From contig NZ_CP117866.1 in NCBI RefSeq assembly GCF_028736035.1, positions 3,534,001 to 3,598,000 on the forward strand: a DNA stretch of 64,000 nucleotides, read 5' to 3'. The position numbers were made by a program, and so were the translations under genes. The notes under the pieces were generated by a model. The model searched no databases and was not told where the DNA came from. It was given only the letters and a program-made list of their open reading frames with translations. The stretch is from Streptomyces sp. T12 (GTDB taxonomy: Bacteria; Actinomycetota; Actinomycetes; Streptomycetales; Streptomycetaceae). Each line of letters begins with the position of its first letter. Position 1 is the stretch's first letter. Positions 1-8,620 of this stretch are shown piece by piece.

Positions 1-621
1 CGACCAGGGCCCGCTCCCGCCGAAGATCCACGGCTCCCCCGCGAGATCGGCGAGCCGCAGCCCGTCCGCGTCGGCGAGCGGGTGGTCGCGGGGCAGCGCG
101 ATGTCGAGGGGGTCGGCGAGCAGCGGGACGCGGGTGAAACGGGGGTCGGCGGCCGTCGGGGCCTGCGCGGCGAGGGACAGCGCGAGGTCGACGTCCCCGG
201 CGGCCAGCAGCTCGTACGCCTCCCCGGCCTCCGCCTCCCGTACCCGTACGACCACCCCGGGATGCGCCTCCCGCAGGGCCCGCACGGCCGGTACGACCAA
301 CGCGGGCACCGCCGTCGAGAAGGCCCCCACCCGCACCTCCCCCACCTCGCCGTGCACGTAGGCCGCCAACTCGGCGTCCGCCCGCTCCAGTTGCTCGAAC
401 ACGGCCTCGGCGTGCCGCAGCACCAGCCGCGCCGCGTCCGTCAGCCGCACCCGCCGCCCCTGTGCCTCCAGCAGCGGCACCCCGAGCTGCTTGGCGAGAT
501 TCGTCAGCTGCTGCGACACGGCCGACGGCGTCATCCGCAGCGCTTCGGCCGTTGCCGTCACGGTCCCCCGCTCCCTGAGCGTCCGCAGGATCTGCAGCTT
601 CCGGATGTCCCACTCGACCAT
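1..621 (-). CDS. LysR-family transcriptional regulator, 3' part cut by window edge
   Basis: About 207 codons are visible, starting at an ATG at 621 and running off the left edge without a stop. The N-terminus begins MVEWDIRKLQILRTLRERG and continues with a winged-helix segment containing TPSAVSQQL, the classic LysR DNA-binding recognition region (residues about 15-60). The rest is the start of the periplasmic-binding-like effector domain. It lies 14 bases downstream of the EamA exporter gene on the same strand, so the two are probably cotranscribed. LysR proteins usually control a neighbouring gene in response to a small molecule; the ligand cannot be read from sequence. Confidence 0.9.
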   Translation of the reverse strand, partial: MVEWDIRKLQILRTLRERGTVTATAEALRMTPSAVSQQLTNLAKQLGVPLLEAQGRRVRLTDAARLVLRHAEAVFEQLERADAELAAYVHGEVGEVRVGAFSTAVPALVVPAVRALREAHPGVVVRVREAEAGEAYELLAAGDVDLALSLAAQAPTAADPRFTRVPLLADPLDIALPRDHPLADADGLRLADLAGEPWIFGGSGPWS

Positions 622-635
622 GGCGGCAACCTACG

Positions 636-1562
636 TCACCGACTCGACCCGGCCCCCAGGACGACCCCGCCGAGGATCAGCGCCATGCACAGCACCTGCG
701 TCCAGCCTGTCGCCTCGCCGAGCACCGCCCAGGACAGCAGGGACACGCACACCGGCTGGAGGTAGTAGACGACCCCGGCGCGGCTCGGGCCGACCAGTGC
801 GATCGCCCTGTTCCAGGCGAAGAACGCGACGGCGGAGGAGACGACTCCCACGTAAAGGATCGGCAGGACGGTCCCGGGCGTCGGCTCGAAGCCGCCCTGC
901 AGCGCCAGGCTGACCCCCTGTGCGGGCGCCAGCAGGACCGCGCCCAGCAGGAACGTGGTGAACAGGAAGGCCACCCCGCCCAGTTCGGCCGGCTTGCGCC
1001 GCAACAGACCGCTGTACGACGCGAAGCAGCAGGCCGCGGCCACCATCCACAGGTCCCCTGCCGCGAACCCGGCCCCGCCCGCGCCACCCCCGATCAGCAG
1101 CACGACGCCCGCACAGGCCGTCAGCAGCCCCGCCACCCGGCGCGCGCCCAGCCGGACCCCCGCGACCCCTTCGAACACGGCCATCAGGACCGGCGAAGCG
1201 GCCATGATCATGCCCATGTTGGCGGCGGTCGTGGTCAACCCGGCCTGGTTGACGAGGGTGTTGTAGGTGGTGACGCCGAGGAGAGAGGCGAGGAGCACGA
1301 ACCCGAGGTGACGACGGATCACCTTCCGCTGCCGCCAGGCCTGCCGGGCACCGAAGGGAGCCACCGCGGCCAGCGCCACCAGCCACCTCCAGAACGCCTG
1401 CTGCACCGGCGGCACGCTGTCGTGCAACGCACGGGAGGTGACGAAGCTGCCCGACCAGACGACCGTGGCGAGGGCGGCGAGGGCGATGCCGAGGACGGGT
1501 GCGCTGAGAAGGGAGGCGGTGGTGGGGGTGGAGGTGGCGGTCCTGGGGAGGACGACGGTCAC
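636..1562 (-). CDS. EamA/DMT-family exporter
   Basis: A 308-residue protein with about ten hydrophobic segments in two repeats, the usual layout and length of EamA (drug/metabolite transporter) exporters. The start is a GTG at 1562 preceded by AAAGGA. An N-terminal Ser/Thr-rich tail precedes the first membrane segment (about residue 27). The family exports amino acids, metabolites or drugs from the cytoplasm; the substrate is not predictable. It is followed after 14 bases by the LysR gene. A second, distinct EamA gene lies just upstream, so this locus carries two paralogous exporters. Confidence 0.88.
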   Translation of the reverse strand: MTVVLPRTATSTPTTASLLSAPVLGIALAALATVVWSGSFVTSRALHDSVPPVQQAFWRWLVALAAVAPFGARQAWRQRKVIRRHLGFVLLASLLGVTTYNTLVNQAGLTTTAANMGMIMAASPVLMAVFEGVAGVRLGARRVAGLLTACAGVVLLIGGGAGGAGFAAGDLWMVAAACCFASYSGLLRRKPAELGGVAFLFTTFLLGAVLLAPAQGVSLALQGGFEPTPGTVLPILYVGVVSSAVAFFAWNRAIALVGPSRAGVVYYLQPVCVSLLSWAVLGEATGWTQVLCMALILGGVVLGAGSSR

Positions 1563-1597
1563 GGAGATCCTTTCGCTGGTCGGTGATCGGGCTCGAT

Positions 1598-2584
1598 CTA
1601 CCGTTGCAGCGTCGGATTTGTCACGTCCATCGAATCTTTTTGACGCTTCTTTTCAGCAGAACTGAATGATCCGCCACTGAACGATCTGCCACTGAACGAT
1701 CCCGCGACCGTTCCGCCCACCCCGATCTGCCCCACGACCGTCGCCCCGAACGCGAGCACCATGCCCGCCAGTTGGAGCGGGGCCAGCGCCTGCCCCAGCG
1801 CCGCCCAGCCGACCACGGCGGCGGTCAACGGGGACAGCGGGCCGAGGAAGGTGACCTGCGTGGCGCTGAGGCGGCCGATGCCGCGGAACCACAGCCAGTA
1901 CGCGACCGCCGTGTTCGCCAGCGCCAGATAGAGGTAGCCGCCGACCGCCCGGCCGTCGAGCGCGGGCGGGGCACCCTCGACCAGGAGGGCGAGGGGCGCG
2001 ATGAGCAGGCCGCCGGCCGTCAACTGCCAGCCGGTGAGGGCGAGCGGGCCGACACCCTCGGGGCGCCCCCACCGCTTGGTCAGGACGGTGCCGGTGGACA
2101 TGGACGCCGTGGAGGCCAGGGCCGCCAGCAGGCCGACGAGATCGAGCGCCCCGGCCGCCTTCAGCACCACCAGGCTGACGCCGAACGCCGCCACGACCCC
2201 GGTGAGCACGTTCCGCACCGTCGGCCGCTGCCCGAGGAGCAGCGCCGAGAGACCCACGACGAACAGCGGGCCGACCGAACCGACAACCGCCGCCATACCG
2301 CCGGGCAGCCGGTACGCGGAGAGGAAGAGGAGAGGGAAGAAGGCACCGATGTTCAGCGCCCCCAGCACCGCCGACTTCCACCACCAGGCGCCGCGCGGCA
2401 GCACGCGAGCCAGGGCGACCAGCAGCAGGCCGGCGGGGAGGGCGCGCATCAGGCCGGTGAACAGGGGGCGGTCGGCCGGCAGGAGCTCGGTGGTGACCGC
2501 GTAGGTCGTGCCCCAGGAGATGGGCGCGAGGGCGGTGAGGAGTATCAGGGCGGGAGAGACACCGCCGACGCGGTTGGCGGCCAT
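1598..2584 (-). CDS. EamA/DMT-family exporter
   Basis: A 328-residue EamA exporter with ten predicted membrane helices. Near the first helix it has PISWGTTYAVTTELLP, typical of the RhaT/YdcZ-like branch. I prefer ATG at 2584, preceded by GAAGGG, over a GTG three codons upstream. The C-terminal 35 residues are Ser/Gly/Phe-rich and outside the domain. It is transcribed away from the MarR gene at 2706, and the intergenic region carries paired direct repeats in opposite orientations, so it is probably the regulated target of that MarR protein. Its substrate is unknown. Confidence 0.88.
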   Translation of the reverse strand: MAANRVGGVSPALILLTALAPISWGTTYAVTTELLPADRPLFTGLMRALPAGLLLVALARVLPRGAWWWKSAVLGALNIGAFFPLLFLSAYRLPGGMAAVVGSVGPLFVVGLSALLLGQRPTVRNVLTGVVAAFGVSLVVLKAAGALDLVGLLAALASTASMSTGTVLTKRWGRPEGVGPLALTGWQLTAGGLLIAPLALLVEGAPPALDGRAVGGYLYLALANTAVAYWLWFRGIGRLSATQVTFLGPLSPLTAAVVGWAALGQALAPLQLAGMVLAFGATVVGQIGVGGTVAGSFSGRSFSGGSFSSAEKKRQKDSMDVTNPTLQR

Positions 2585-2599
2585 GGAACGCACCCTTCG

Positions 2600-2670
2600 A
2601 AGTAGGTCAGCGCAAAGTAGGTCAGCAGGAAGCAGCTTAGCGTCAAGCCACTTTCCGTCAAGCTACTTTC
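2600..2670. promoter_or_regulatory. Probable MarR operator: two pairs of direct repeats in opposite orientation
   Basis: Between the divergent EamA and MarR starts, AAGTAGGTCAGC occurs at 2600-2611 and 2615-2626. GTCAAGCCACTTTC and GTCAAGCTACTTTC occur at 2642-2655 and 2657-2670. Each pair repeats with a 15-base step, and the second pair resembles the reverse complement of the first (AAGTAG..TGA). Shared placement suggests binding by the neighbouring MarR protein. Confidence 0.55.
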
Positions 2671-2705
2671 TTGCAGGCCAGCATCAGACCGCCGATACTC
2701 GACAT

Positions 2706-3218
2706 ATGAGCGAACGCCCCCAGCGCAGGGACCCCGTCGACGCGATCATCGACCAGTGGGCGGCCGTGCGGCCCGACCTCGACACCAAGGCGATGGAGGT
2801 CTTCGGGCGGATCTACCGCCTCTCGCGCACACTGGGCGACCGCATGGAGAAGGCGTACGCGCCTTACGGCATCTCGCGCGGCGAGTTCGACGTCCTGGCG
2901 ACCCTGCGCCGCTCCGGTGAGCCCTACACCCTCTCGCCCCGCCAGCTCTCGGCGACGCTGATGCTCACCACCGGAGGCATGACCGGCCGGCTCGACAAGC
3001 TGGAACGGGCCGGCCTGCTGCGCCGCTCCCCCGACCCGCACGACCGCCGCGGCCTGCAAGTCACGCTCACCGAGAAGGGGTTGGACATCATCGACCAGGC
3101 GGTCGGCGCCGGCTTGGCCGTCCAGACGGAGGCCCTGTCCACCCTCGACGACGAACAGGCCGACCAGCTGGCCGACCTGTTGCGGGAGTTGCTCGCAGGG
3201 GCGCCCGAACCGCGGTAG
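2706..3218 (+). CDS. MarR-family transcriptional regulator
   Basis: A 170-residue regulator starting MSERPQRRDP at ATG 2706; an in-frame extension upstream crosses the operator-like repeats and is unlikely to be coding. The winged helix spans about residues 60-130 (LSPRQLSATLMLTTGGMT, then the wing with SPDPHDRRGLQVTLTEKG). MarR proteins are dimeric repressors released by small phenolic or drug-like ligands. Divergence from an EamA exporter is the standard layout for ligand-induced efflux. It ends about 50 bases before the convergent monooxygenase gene. Confidence 0.93.
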   Translation: MSERPQRRDPVDAIIDQWAAVRPDLDTKAMEVFGRIYRLSRTLGDRMEKAYAPYGISRGEFDVLATLRRSGEPYTLSPRQLSATLMLTTGGMTGRLDKLERAGLLRRSPDPHDRRGLQVTLTEKGLDIIDQAVGAGLAVQTEALSTLDDEQADQLADLLRELLAGAPEPR

Positions 3219-3271
3219 GGGGATCCGGCCTCCGACAGGAAGGGGCCGACCCCGGTCAGGAGGGGCTTCCC

Positions 3272-4732
3272 TCACCCCACGTGGACGGCGAGCGCCTCCT
3301 CGATCGCCCGCGTGTCCGCGGAATCCGCCGCCCACGCCACGTATCCGTCGGGCCGCACCAGCACGGCCGTACGGCGGTCGCCCGCCCAGCGTTCCACCGC
3401 CAGCCGGCCCTTACGGGCGCCCTGACTCCCGTAGGCCTCCGGGACGATCAGGACGAACCGACCGCCACGCAGGGCCTCGTAAAGGCGGCCGCTCTCCAGA
3501 GCCACGTCCGGGACGCGGGTGCCGACCAGACGGTGGGAGGCGCGCGGGGCGGGGTACCGGTAGCCGATGCCCGAGATCTGGGCCAGCGCCTTCGCCCGGG
3601 CGGGCCGGGCCGCGTTGACGACGACGGAGACGAGGGCGCGTACGGCGCGCAACGCCGGGTTCTGCGCCCTCGCCAGCCGGACCAGCCCACCGCTGCTGCG
3701 GAGCACGGCCTTGCCGACCGGGTGGCGCTCGGCCTGGTAGGTCTCCAGGAGCCCCTCGGGCAACCGCCCCTTGACGACCGCGGCGAGCTTCCAGCCGAGG
3801 TTGGCCGCGTCCTGGAGGCCGGTGTTCATGCCCTGGCCGCCGGCCGGCGAGTGGACGTGCGCGGCGTCGCCGGCGAGGAAGACCCGTCCGACCCGGTACT
3901 GCGGCGCCTGTCGCTCGTCGCTGTGGAAGCGGGAGAGCCAGCGCGCGTCATGCATGCCGTAGTCGGTGCCCAGGGCGCGGCGGGTGACCTCCTTGACCTC
4001 GTCGAGGTCGAGCGGGGCGTCGTCGGGGACCTCGTGGTGGCGGTTCCAGCCCATGACGCGGTACCAGCCGTCGCCGAAGGAGGCGATCATCGCGAAGGCG
4101 TCACCGGCGCCGTTGACGGTGAGCACGCTCTCGGGCCGCTCGGCGAGCCGCACGTCCGCGAGGAACAGGGACTTGATGACGGAGACGCCGGGGAAGGGCA
4201 GGCCCACGGCCTGGCGTACGGCGCTGCGGTGGCCGTCCGCGCCGACGACGTAGGCGGCGCGGCGCGTGACGACCGCCCCGTCCGGGCCGCGCACGTCGAG
4301 GTCGACCCCGCTGTCGTCCTGCCGCAGCCCCACGACCTCGCTCTCGAAGAGGAACTCGACACCGAGCTCACGCGCCCGCCGCTCCAGCAGCCGCTCGACC
4401 TCGTACTGCGGGGTGATGAGCAGGAACGGGAAGCGGGACGGCAGCGTGCCGAGATCGAGGGAGAGGCGGCGGAACAGGCGCAACTCGGTGATGGTGCTGC
4501 CGGTGGCGAGCAACTGGTCGGCGAGGCCGCGGGCGTCGAGCTGTTCCAGGGTGCGGGCGTGCACGCCGAAGGCGCGGGAGAGGTTGCTGATCTTGTGAGG
4601 GCGCTTCTCGACGAGGGCGACGGGGACGCCGGCGGCGGCGAGGTCACCGGCCAGGAGGAGCCCGGTCGGGCCGGAGCCGACGACGAGCACGGGGTGGGTG
4701 GTGCTGGTGCTGGTGCCGTTCATGGTGGTCAT
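3272..4732 (-). CDS. Class A FAD-dependent monooxygenase (aromatic hydroxylase type)
   Basis: A 486-residue flavoprotein. Visible motifs are the GxGxxG nucleotide fold VVGSGPTGLLLAGDL at the N-terminus, VVGADGHRSAVR (the DG motif), and FLAGDAAHVHSPAGGQGMN (the GD motif that contacts FAD ribityl). The C-terminal part is thioredoxin-like, as in PheA/PgaE-type hydroxylases. These enzymes use NAD(P)H and O2 to hydroxylate phenolic or polyketide rings. I chose ATG 4732 because CCAGGAGGCCACC lies in front of it. It diverges from a TetR gene across a tandem operator array, so it is probably the repressor's target. Its role may be detoxification of an aromatic compound such as a tetracycline- or rifampicin-like drug; this is not proven. 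Confidence 0.9.
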   Translation of the reverse strand: MTTMNGTSTSTTHPVLVVGSGPTGLLLAGDLAAAGVPVALVEKRPHKISNLSRAFGVHARTLEQLDARGLADQLLATGSTITELRLFRRLSLDLGTLPSRFPFLLITPQYEVERLLERRARELGVEFLFESEVVGLRQDDSGVDLDVRGPDGAVVTRRAAYVVGADGHRSAVRQAVGLPFPGVSVIKSLFLADVRLAERPESVLTVNGAGDAFAMIASFGDGWYRVMGWNRHHEVPDDAPLDLDEVKEVTRRALGTDYGMHDARWLSRFHSDERQAPQYRVGRVFLAGDAAHVHSPAGGQGMNTGLQDAANLGWKLAAVVKGRLPEGLLETYQAERHPVGKAVLRSSGGLVRLARAQNPALRAVRALVSVVVNAARPARAKALAQISGIGYRYPAPRASHRLVGTRVPDVALESGRLYEALRGGRFVLIVPEAYGSQGARKGRLAVERWAGDRRTAVLVRPDGYVAWAADSADTRAIEEALAVHVG

Positions 4733-4747
4733 GGTGGCCTCCTGGTG

Positions 4748-4887
4748 CCAACGCCTGTGGGCCAACAGTTGCTGGCCAACGCTCGTAGGTCAACGCCTGT
4801 TGGTCAACGCTTGTTGGCAACCATAGAACCGCCCCGGCGAGGACGTCAACGCTTGTTGGCCCACGAATGTTGGCCTACGCTTGTTGA
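4748..4887. repeat. Phased array of 14-bp operator-like repeats between monooxygenase and tetR
   Basis: Units follow the partly palindromic pattern (C/T)CAACGCTTGTTGG. Five contiguous units lie at 4748-4761, 4762-4775, 4776-4789, 4790-4803 and 4804-4817; a 28-base gap follows; three more lie at 4846-4859, 4860-4873 and 4874-4887, the last ending one base before the tetR ATG. The gap equals two units, so all eight sites stay in one 14-bp phase. The 28-base gap is the likely site of the divergent promoters. Binding by the TetR protein is inferred from position. Confidence 0.75.
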
Positions 4888-4888
4888 C

Positions 4889-5470
4889 ATGCCCCAGAGC
4901 AAGCCCCCCACCCCAGCACGCCGTTCCGAGGCCACCCGCACGGCGATCCTCGACGCGGCCCGCGAGCGCTTCGCGGCCGACGGTTACGAGCGCGCCACCA
5001 TTCGCGCCATCGCCAAGGACGCGAACATCGATCCGTCGATGGTGATGCGCTACTTCGGCAACAAGGAGGGTCTGTTCGCGGCGGCCGTCGCCATAGATCT
5101 GAAGCTGCCGGACCCGGCGTCGCTCCCCCGGGACGAGGTCGGCCGGGCGCTCGTGACGCACTTCCTGGCCATGTGGGAGGAGAACGAGGTCCTCACGGCC
5201 CTGCTCCGGGTCGGCGCGACCAATCAGGCCGGGGCCGAGCGCATGCGGGGCATCTTCGGGGAGCAGTTGCTGCCCCTCGCCCGCCGGGTGTGCCCCGACC
5301 CCGAGCAGGCCTCGGCGCGGGCCGCACTGGCGTCGTCGCAACTGCTCGGGCTGGCGCTCACGCGCTATGTCCTACGGTTCCCGCCCGCCGTGGCGCTGGC
5401 CCCCGAGGAGGTCGTGGCATGGCTGGCGCCCACGGTGCAGCGGTATCTGACCGCGCCGCACCCGGCGTGA
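4889..5470 (+). CDS. TetR-family transcriptional repressor
   Basis: A 193-residue protein with an N-terminal TetR helix-turn-helix (residues about 14-60: TRTAILDAARERF, ATIRAIAKDANIDPSMVMRYFGNKEGLF). It is followed by an all-helical ligand domain like the TetR_C group often found next to efflux or monooxygenase genes. ATG 4889 directly abuts the last 14-bp operator-like unit, so it probably represses its own transcription and that of the divergent monooxygenase. The inducing ligand is unknown but is probably the monooxygenase substrate. Confidence 0.93.
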   Translation: MPQSKPPTPARRSEATRTAILDAARERFAADGYERATIRAIAKDANIDPSMVMRYFGNKEGLFAAAVAIDLKLPDPASLPRDEVGRALVTHFLAMWEENEVLTALLRVGATNQAGAERMRGIFGEQLLPLARRVCPDPEQASARAALASSQLLGLALTRYVLRFPPAVALAPEEVVAWLAPTVQRYLTAPHPA

Positions 5471-5542
5471 GCGCCGCCTGCCCGAGAACACCTGACGGAC
5501 CTGGCGAAACCAGCGAACCCAGACATTCCTGCAGAGAACACA

Positions 5543-5608
5543 CCGAGGGCGCCGGCCTCGCCCACGTACGGCGGATGCGCGTACGTGCGACAGGGTCGGC
5601 GCCCTCGG
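5543..5608. terminator. Long hairpin, probable bidirectional terminator
   Basis: CCGAGGGCGCCGGCC at the left pairs with GGTCGGCGCCCTCGG at the right. A second inner pairing (CGTACG with CGTACG) lies within the loop. It sits between the convergent tetR gene and the small membrane-protein gene. Confidence 0.7.
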
Positions 5609-5674
5609 GGAAGCAGTGACCGGGCGGAAGATTCCTGATCAGCGTGATCAGGCCGAGCCGGCCCAGCCGGCCAA

Positions 5675-5932
5675 TCAGGCCTTCGCCTTGGCCTTCGCCT
5701 TCGGCTGGCGGTCCGTGGAGCGGTCCAGGACCATCACGAGGCCCGCGATGACCGCGAACAGCACGATCGGGGCCAAGACGAACTGGCCCAGCGTCTCCAT
5801 GACGCTCAGGCCCTGACCGGGGTCGTCGCCGTCGTCGCGCGTGAGCGCGAGCGCGGGGGACGACATGAGCAGCATCATCAGCGTCGTACCGGCAGCCAGG
5901 GCGCCGGCGCGCAGGGCGTTCTTCTTGTCCAC
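5675..5932 (-). CDS. Small exported or membrane protein, unknown function
   Basis: An 85-residue protein with a signal-like segment (residues about 8-30, ending SSPALAL), a short acidic stretch (RDDGDDPGQG), one strong membrane helix (about 50-70) and a Lys/Ala tail (PKAKAKAKA). The start is GTG at 5932. No good ribosome site is visible upstream; GATACT at 5942-5947 on this strand resembles a -10 element close enough to give a near-leaderless transcript. The function is unknown. The charged repeat tail would face the cytoplasm if the signal-like segment is cleaved. Confidence 0.7.
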   Translation of the reverse strand: MDKKNALRAGALAAGTTLMMLLMSSPALALTRDDGDDPGQGLSVMETLGQFVLAPIVLFAVIAGLVMVLDRSTDRQPKAKAKAKA

Positions 5933-6005
5933 GGGGCCAAAAGTATCGAACGACGGGAAGGGCCGCGCGCCCGGGGTGCCGTATGAGGCGCGGTCCGCTG
6001 GGGCG

Positions 6006-8150
6006 TCACCCCCGCCGGACCGCCTCGCCCCGCAGCACCTCCACCAACGCCCGCACCCGGGCCGACTCCGCCAGTTCCTCCAGCGTCACCGCTCGCCCCT
6101 GCGCGTCCGCGATCGGCAGCCGCCAGTTCGGGTACTGGTCCCACGTCCCCGGCAGGTTCTGCGGGCGGCGGTCGCCCACGCCGTCCGGGAGCCAGATGCC
6201 GACCATGCGGGCCGGGGTGCGCAGCAGGAAGCGGTGGACGGCCTGGATCTCGGCCTCCTCCTGCGAGGTGCAGTGCCCGCCGTGCGAGCCCCGCAGCAGG
6301 CCGAGCCGGGAGAGCAGCTCCAGCCACTCGCCCGTGTCCGCCGACGCCTCCGCCCGTTCCTGCTCCAGTGGGCGGGTCAACAGGCCCAGGCTGTCGCGGA
6401 GTTGGACGTGTTCGCCGGTGAGGCGGGCCGCGGTGGGCGGCAGGTCGTGGGTGGTGGCGGTGGCGAGGCAGTCGGCGCGCCAGGACTCCGGCGGCAGCGG
6501 GCGGCCGCCCCCGTCCCAGTCCCGCTCGAACCACAGCACCGAGGTGCCGAGCACGCCCCGCGAGCGCAGCGTCTCCCGCACGCCCGGCTCCACCGTGCCG
6601 AGATCCTCCCCGATCACCACCGCCCCTGCCCGGGAGGCCTCCAGCACCAGGATCGCGAGCATGGCCTCGGCGTCGTAACGGACGTACGTCCCCTCCGTCG
6701 GCGCATGCCCCTGCGGCACCCACCACAGCCGGAACAGCCCCATGACGTGGTCGATCCGCAGCGCGCCCGCGGAGCGGAAGAGCGCCCTGAGCAGTCGGCG
6801 GTACGGCTCGTACCCCGACTCGGCCAGCCGGTCCGGCCGCCAGGGCGGCAGCCCCCAGTCCTGGCCGCGGGCGTTGAAGGCGTCCGGCGGGGCGCCCACC
6901 GACATCCCGGCCGCGAAGTACTCCTGCTGCGCCCAGGCGTCCGCGCCCCCGGGATGCACACCGACCGCGAGGTCGTGCACGATCCCGACCGGCATCCCCG
7001 CCTCCCGCGCGAGCCGCTGCGCGGTGGTCAGCTGGCCGTCGGTGAGCCATGCGAGACGGCAGTGGAAGTCGACCCGGTCCATCAACTCGCCCCGCGCGCG
7101 GATGGTTTCGGGTGATCGCGGGTCCCGCAGCCCCTCCGGCCACCGCTGCCAGTCCGAGCCGTGCAGCTCGGCCAGCGCGCACCAGGTGGCGTGGTCCTCC
7201 AGCGCGTCCCCCTCCTGCGCGAGGAAGTCGACGTACGCGGCCCGCCGCCCCGGCCCGAGCGGTACCTCGCGCACCAGCTCCAGCGCCTCGCGCTTGGCCT
7301 CCCACACCGCGTCCCGGTCGATCAACTCCCCCTTCTCCAGTACCGCTTCACGCAGCCGCCCGGCCCGCTCCAGCAAGACCCGCACGCGCTCACGGTCCTC
7401 GACGTGTGCGAACTCGGGCACGTCCTCGACCCGCAGGTGCACCGGGTCGGGGAAACGGCGGGAGGACGGGCGGTAGGGGGAAGGGTCGGTCGGGGATCCG
7501 GGTACGGCCGCGTGCAGCGGGTTGACCTGCACGAATCCGGCGCCCAGCGCCCGGCCGGCCCAGGCGGCGAGTTCGGCGAGGTCGCCGAGGTCGCCCATGC
7601 CCCAGGAGCGGCGGGAGAGGAGGGAGTAGAGCTGGACGAGGAGGCCGTACGAGCGTCCGGGGGGCGTGGGCAGGCGGGGCGGGGCGACGACCAGGTGGCT
7701 GGTCGCCGTACGGCCGTCGGGGGCGGTCGCCGTCAAGCGGTGGACGCCGGGCGGGAGGTGGTCGGCGGCGGCGCGGGCCTCGCCCTGTTCGGTCTCGATG
7801 TGCAGCCGGGTGCCGGACGGCAGCCCGGCCAGCGCCTCGGGCTCGGCCCCGCTCCAGCACACGACCGTCGGCGGCAGCAGCCGCTCGCGCAGCTCCCGCT
7901 CCCGCGCGCCGAGCGCGGCACCGACGGCCCCGGGTGTGCTCGTGTCGACGTCGAGGGCGGCCAGGGCGAGGGTGAGCGCGGCGGCGGAGGCCGTGACCGT
8001 ACGGTCGGCGGACGGCTGGTAGGAGGTGGCGACGCCGTGCAACTCGGCGAGCCGGGCCAGGTCGTCGGAGGGGAGATCCTCGGGGCTCTCGGGACCCTCA
8101 GGGCCCTCAGAACCCTCGGCAAGGGCTTCGGCCGACCGCTCTGCTGTCAT
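6006..8150 (-). CDS. malQ: 4-alpha-glucanotransferase (amylomaltase, GH77)
   Basis: A 714-residue protein of the long actinobacterial MalQ type with an N-terminal beta-rich extension (about residues 40-160) before the GH77 barrel. Catalytic regions are visible: LRIDHVMGLFRLWW carries the nucleophile Asp, VVIGEDLGTVEP the acid/base Glu, and TATTHDLPPTAARL the third carboxylate. It transfers alpha-1,4-glucan segments between malto-oligosaccharides in cytoplasmic maltodextrin and glycogen metabolism. The ATG follows directly on the stop codon of the tiny gene upstream (TAGATG), so the two are translationally coupled. Confidence 0.95.
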   Translation of the reverse strand: MTAERSAEALAEGSEGPEGPESPEDLPSDDLARLAELHGVATSYQPSADRTVTASAAALTLALAALDVDTSTPGAVGAALGARERELRERLLPPTVVCWSGAEPEALAGLPSGTRLHIETEQGEARAAADHLPPGVHRLTATAPDGRTATSHLVVAPPRLPTPPGRSYGLLVQLYSLLSRRSWGMGDLGDLAELAAWAGRALGAGFVQVNPLHAAVPGSPTDPSPYRPSSRRFPDPVHLRVEDVPEFAHVEDRERVRVLLERAGRLREAVLEKGELIDRDAVWEAKREALELVREVPLGPGRRAAYVDFLAQEGDALEDHATWCALAELHGSDWQRWPEGLRDPRSPETIRARGELMDRVDFHCRLAWLTDGQLTTAQRLAREAGMPVGIVHDLAVGVHPGGADAWAQQEYFAAGMSVGAPPDAFNARGQDWGLPPWRPDRLAESGYEPYRRLLRALFRSAGALRIDHVMGLFRLWWVPQGHAPTEGTYVRYDAEAMLAILVLEASRAGAVVIGEDLGTVEPGVRETLRSRGVLGTSVLWFERDWDGGGRPLPPESWRADCLATATTHDLPPTAARLTGEHVQLRDSLGLLTRPLEQERAEASADTGEWLELLSRLGLLRGSHGGHCTSQEEAEIQAVHRFLLRTPARMVGIWLPDGVGDRRPQNLPGTWDQYPNWRLPIADAQGRAVTLEELAESARVRALVEVLRGEAVRRG

Positions 8151-8423
8151 CTACGGCCTCGGGAAATCCATGTCCATACCGGTGTCCATACCCGCATCCC
8201 AGACGGCTGCCTCACTCGTCAGCGGCGCGGCGTCGGCGAGCGGCGGCTCGCTGGTGAGGGGCTCGACGTCGGGGAGGGGAGGTTCGCTGGTGAGGGGGGT
8301 TTCGGCGGAGGCGCCCTCGGCGCTGAAGACGCAGGCGTGCATCTCCGGTTCGGTGAAGACGCCTTCGTACATCACGGGCTCGCTGGGCGCCTCGGGTTTG
8401 GACAGGGCCGATGCTGTGGGCAC
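8151..8423 (-). CDS. Small acidic repeat protein, unknown function, coupled to malQ
   Basis: A 90-residue ORF starting at a GTG with an excellent ribosome site (GAGGAGGGCACCC). Its stop touches the malQ start. Codons are strongly GC-ending, as in real genes of this genome. The protein is acidic and Pro-rich, with three imperfect repeats beginning PLTSEPPL, PLTSEPPL and PLTSEAAV, and a Met/Asp-rich tail. No membrane segment or known domain is visible. A role with MalQ is suggested only by position. Confidence 0.65.
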   Translation of the reverse strand: MPTASALSKPEAPSEPVMYEGVFTEPEMHACVFSAEGASAETPLTSEPPLPDVEPLTSEPPLADAAPLTSEAAVWDAGMDTGMDMDFPRP

Positions 8424-8591
8424 GGGTGCCCTCCTCTGCTAGTACGGCGTGCGGGTTACCGCAGCCCTACCCACCGGGCGCGGGGACAGACGTCCAGAAA
8501 CGAACAACGTGCCTCGTGTCACATTCTGTTCCGCACATTCTGCTCCACAGGCCGCCCTTCTCGAACTATTTTTCTGATCACTATTCACTCA

Positions 8592-8610
8592 GTACATGTA
8601 CGCAGTACAT
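8592..8610. promoter_or_regulatory. Palindromic PadR-type operator
   Basis: GTACATGTAC (8592-8601) overlaps ATGTAC-GCA-GTACAT (8596-8610), ending just before the padR start codon region. PadR regulators typically bind ATGTAC/GTACAT-type palindromes in their own promoters, so autoregulation is likely. Confidence 0.7.
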
Positions 8611-8620
8611 AATGATCGGC

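Noticed and set aside
82..913. Several long plus-strand frames over the LysR/EamA region
   Set aside because: They are complementary shadows of the minus-strand genes; composition is Arg/Pro-rich with no domain.
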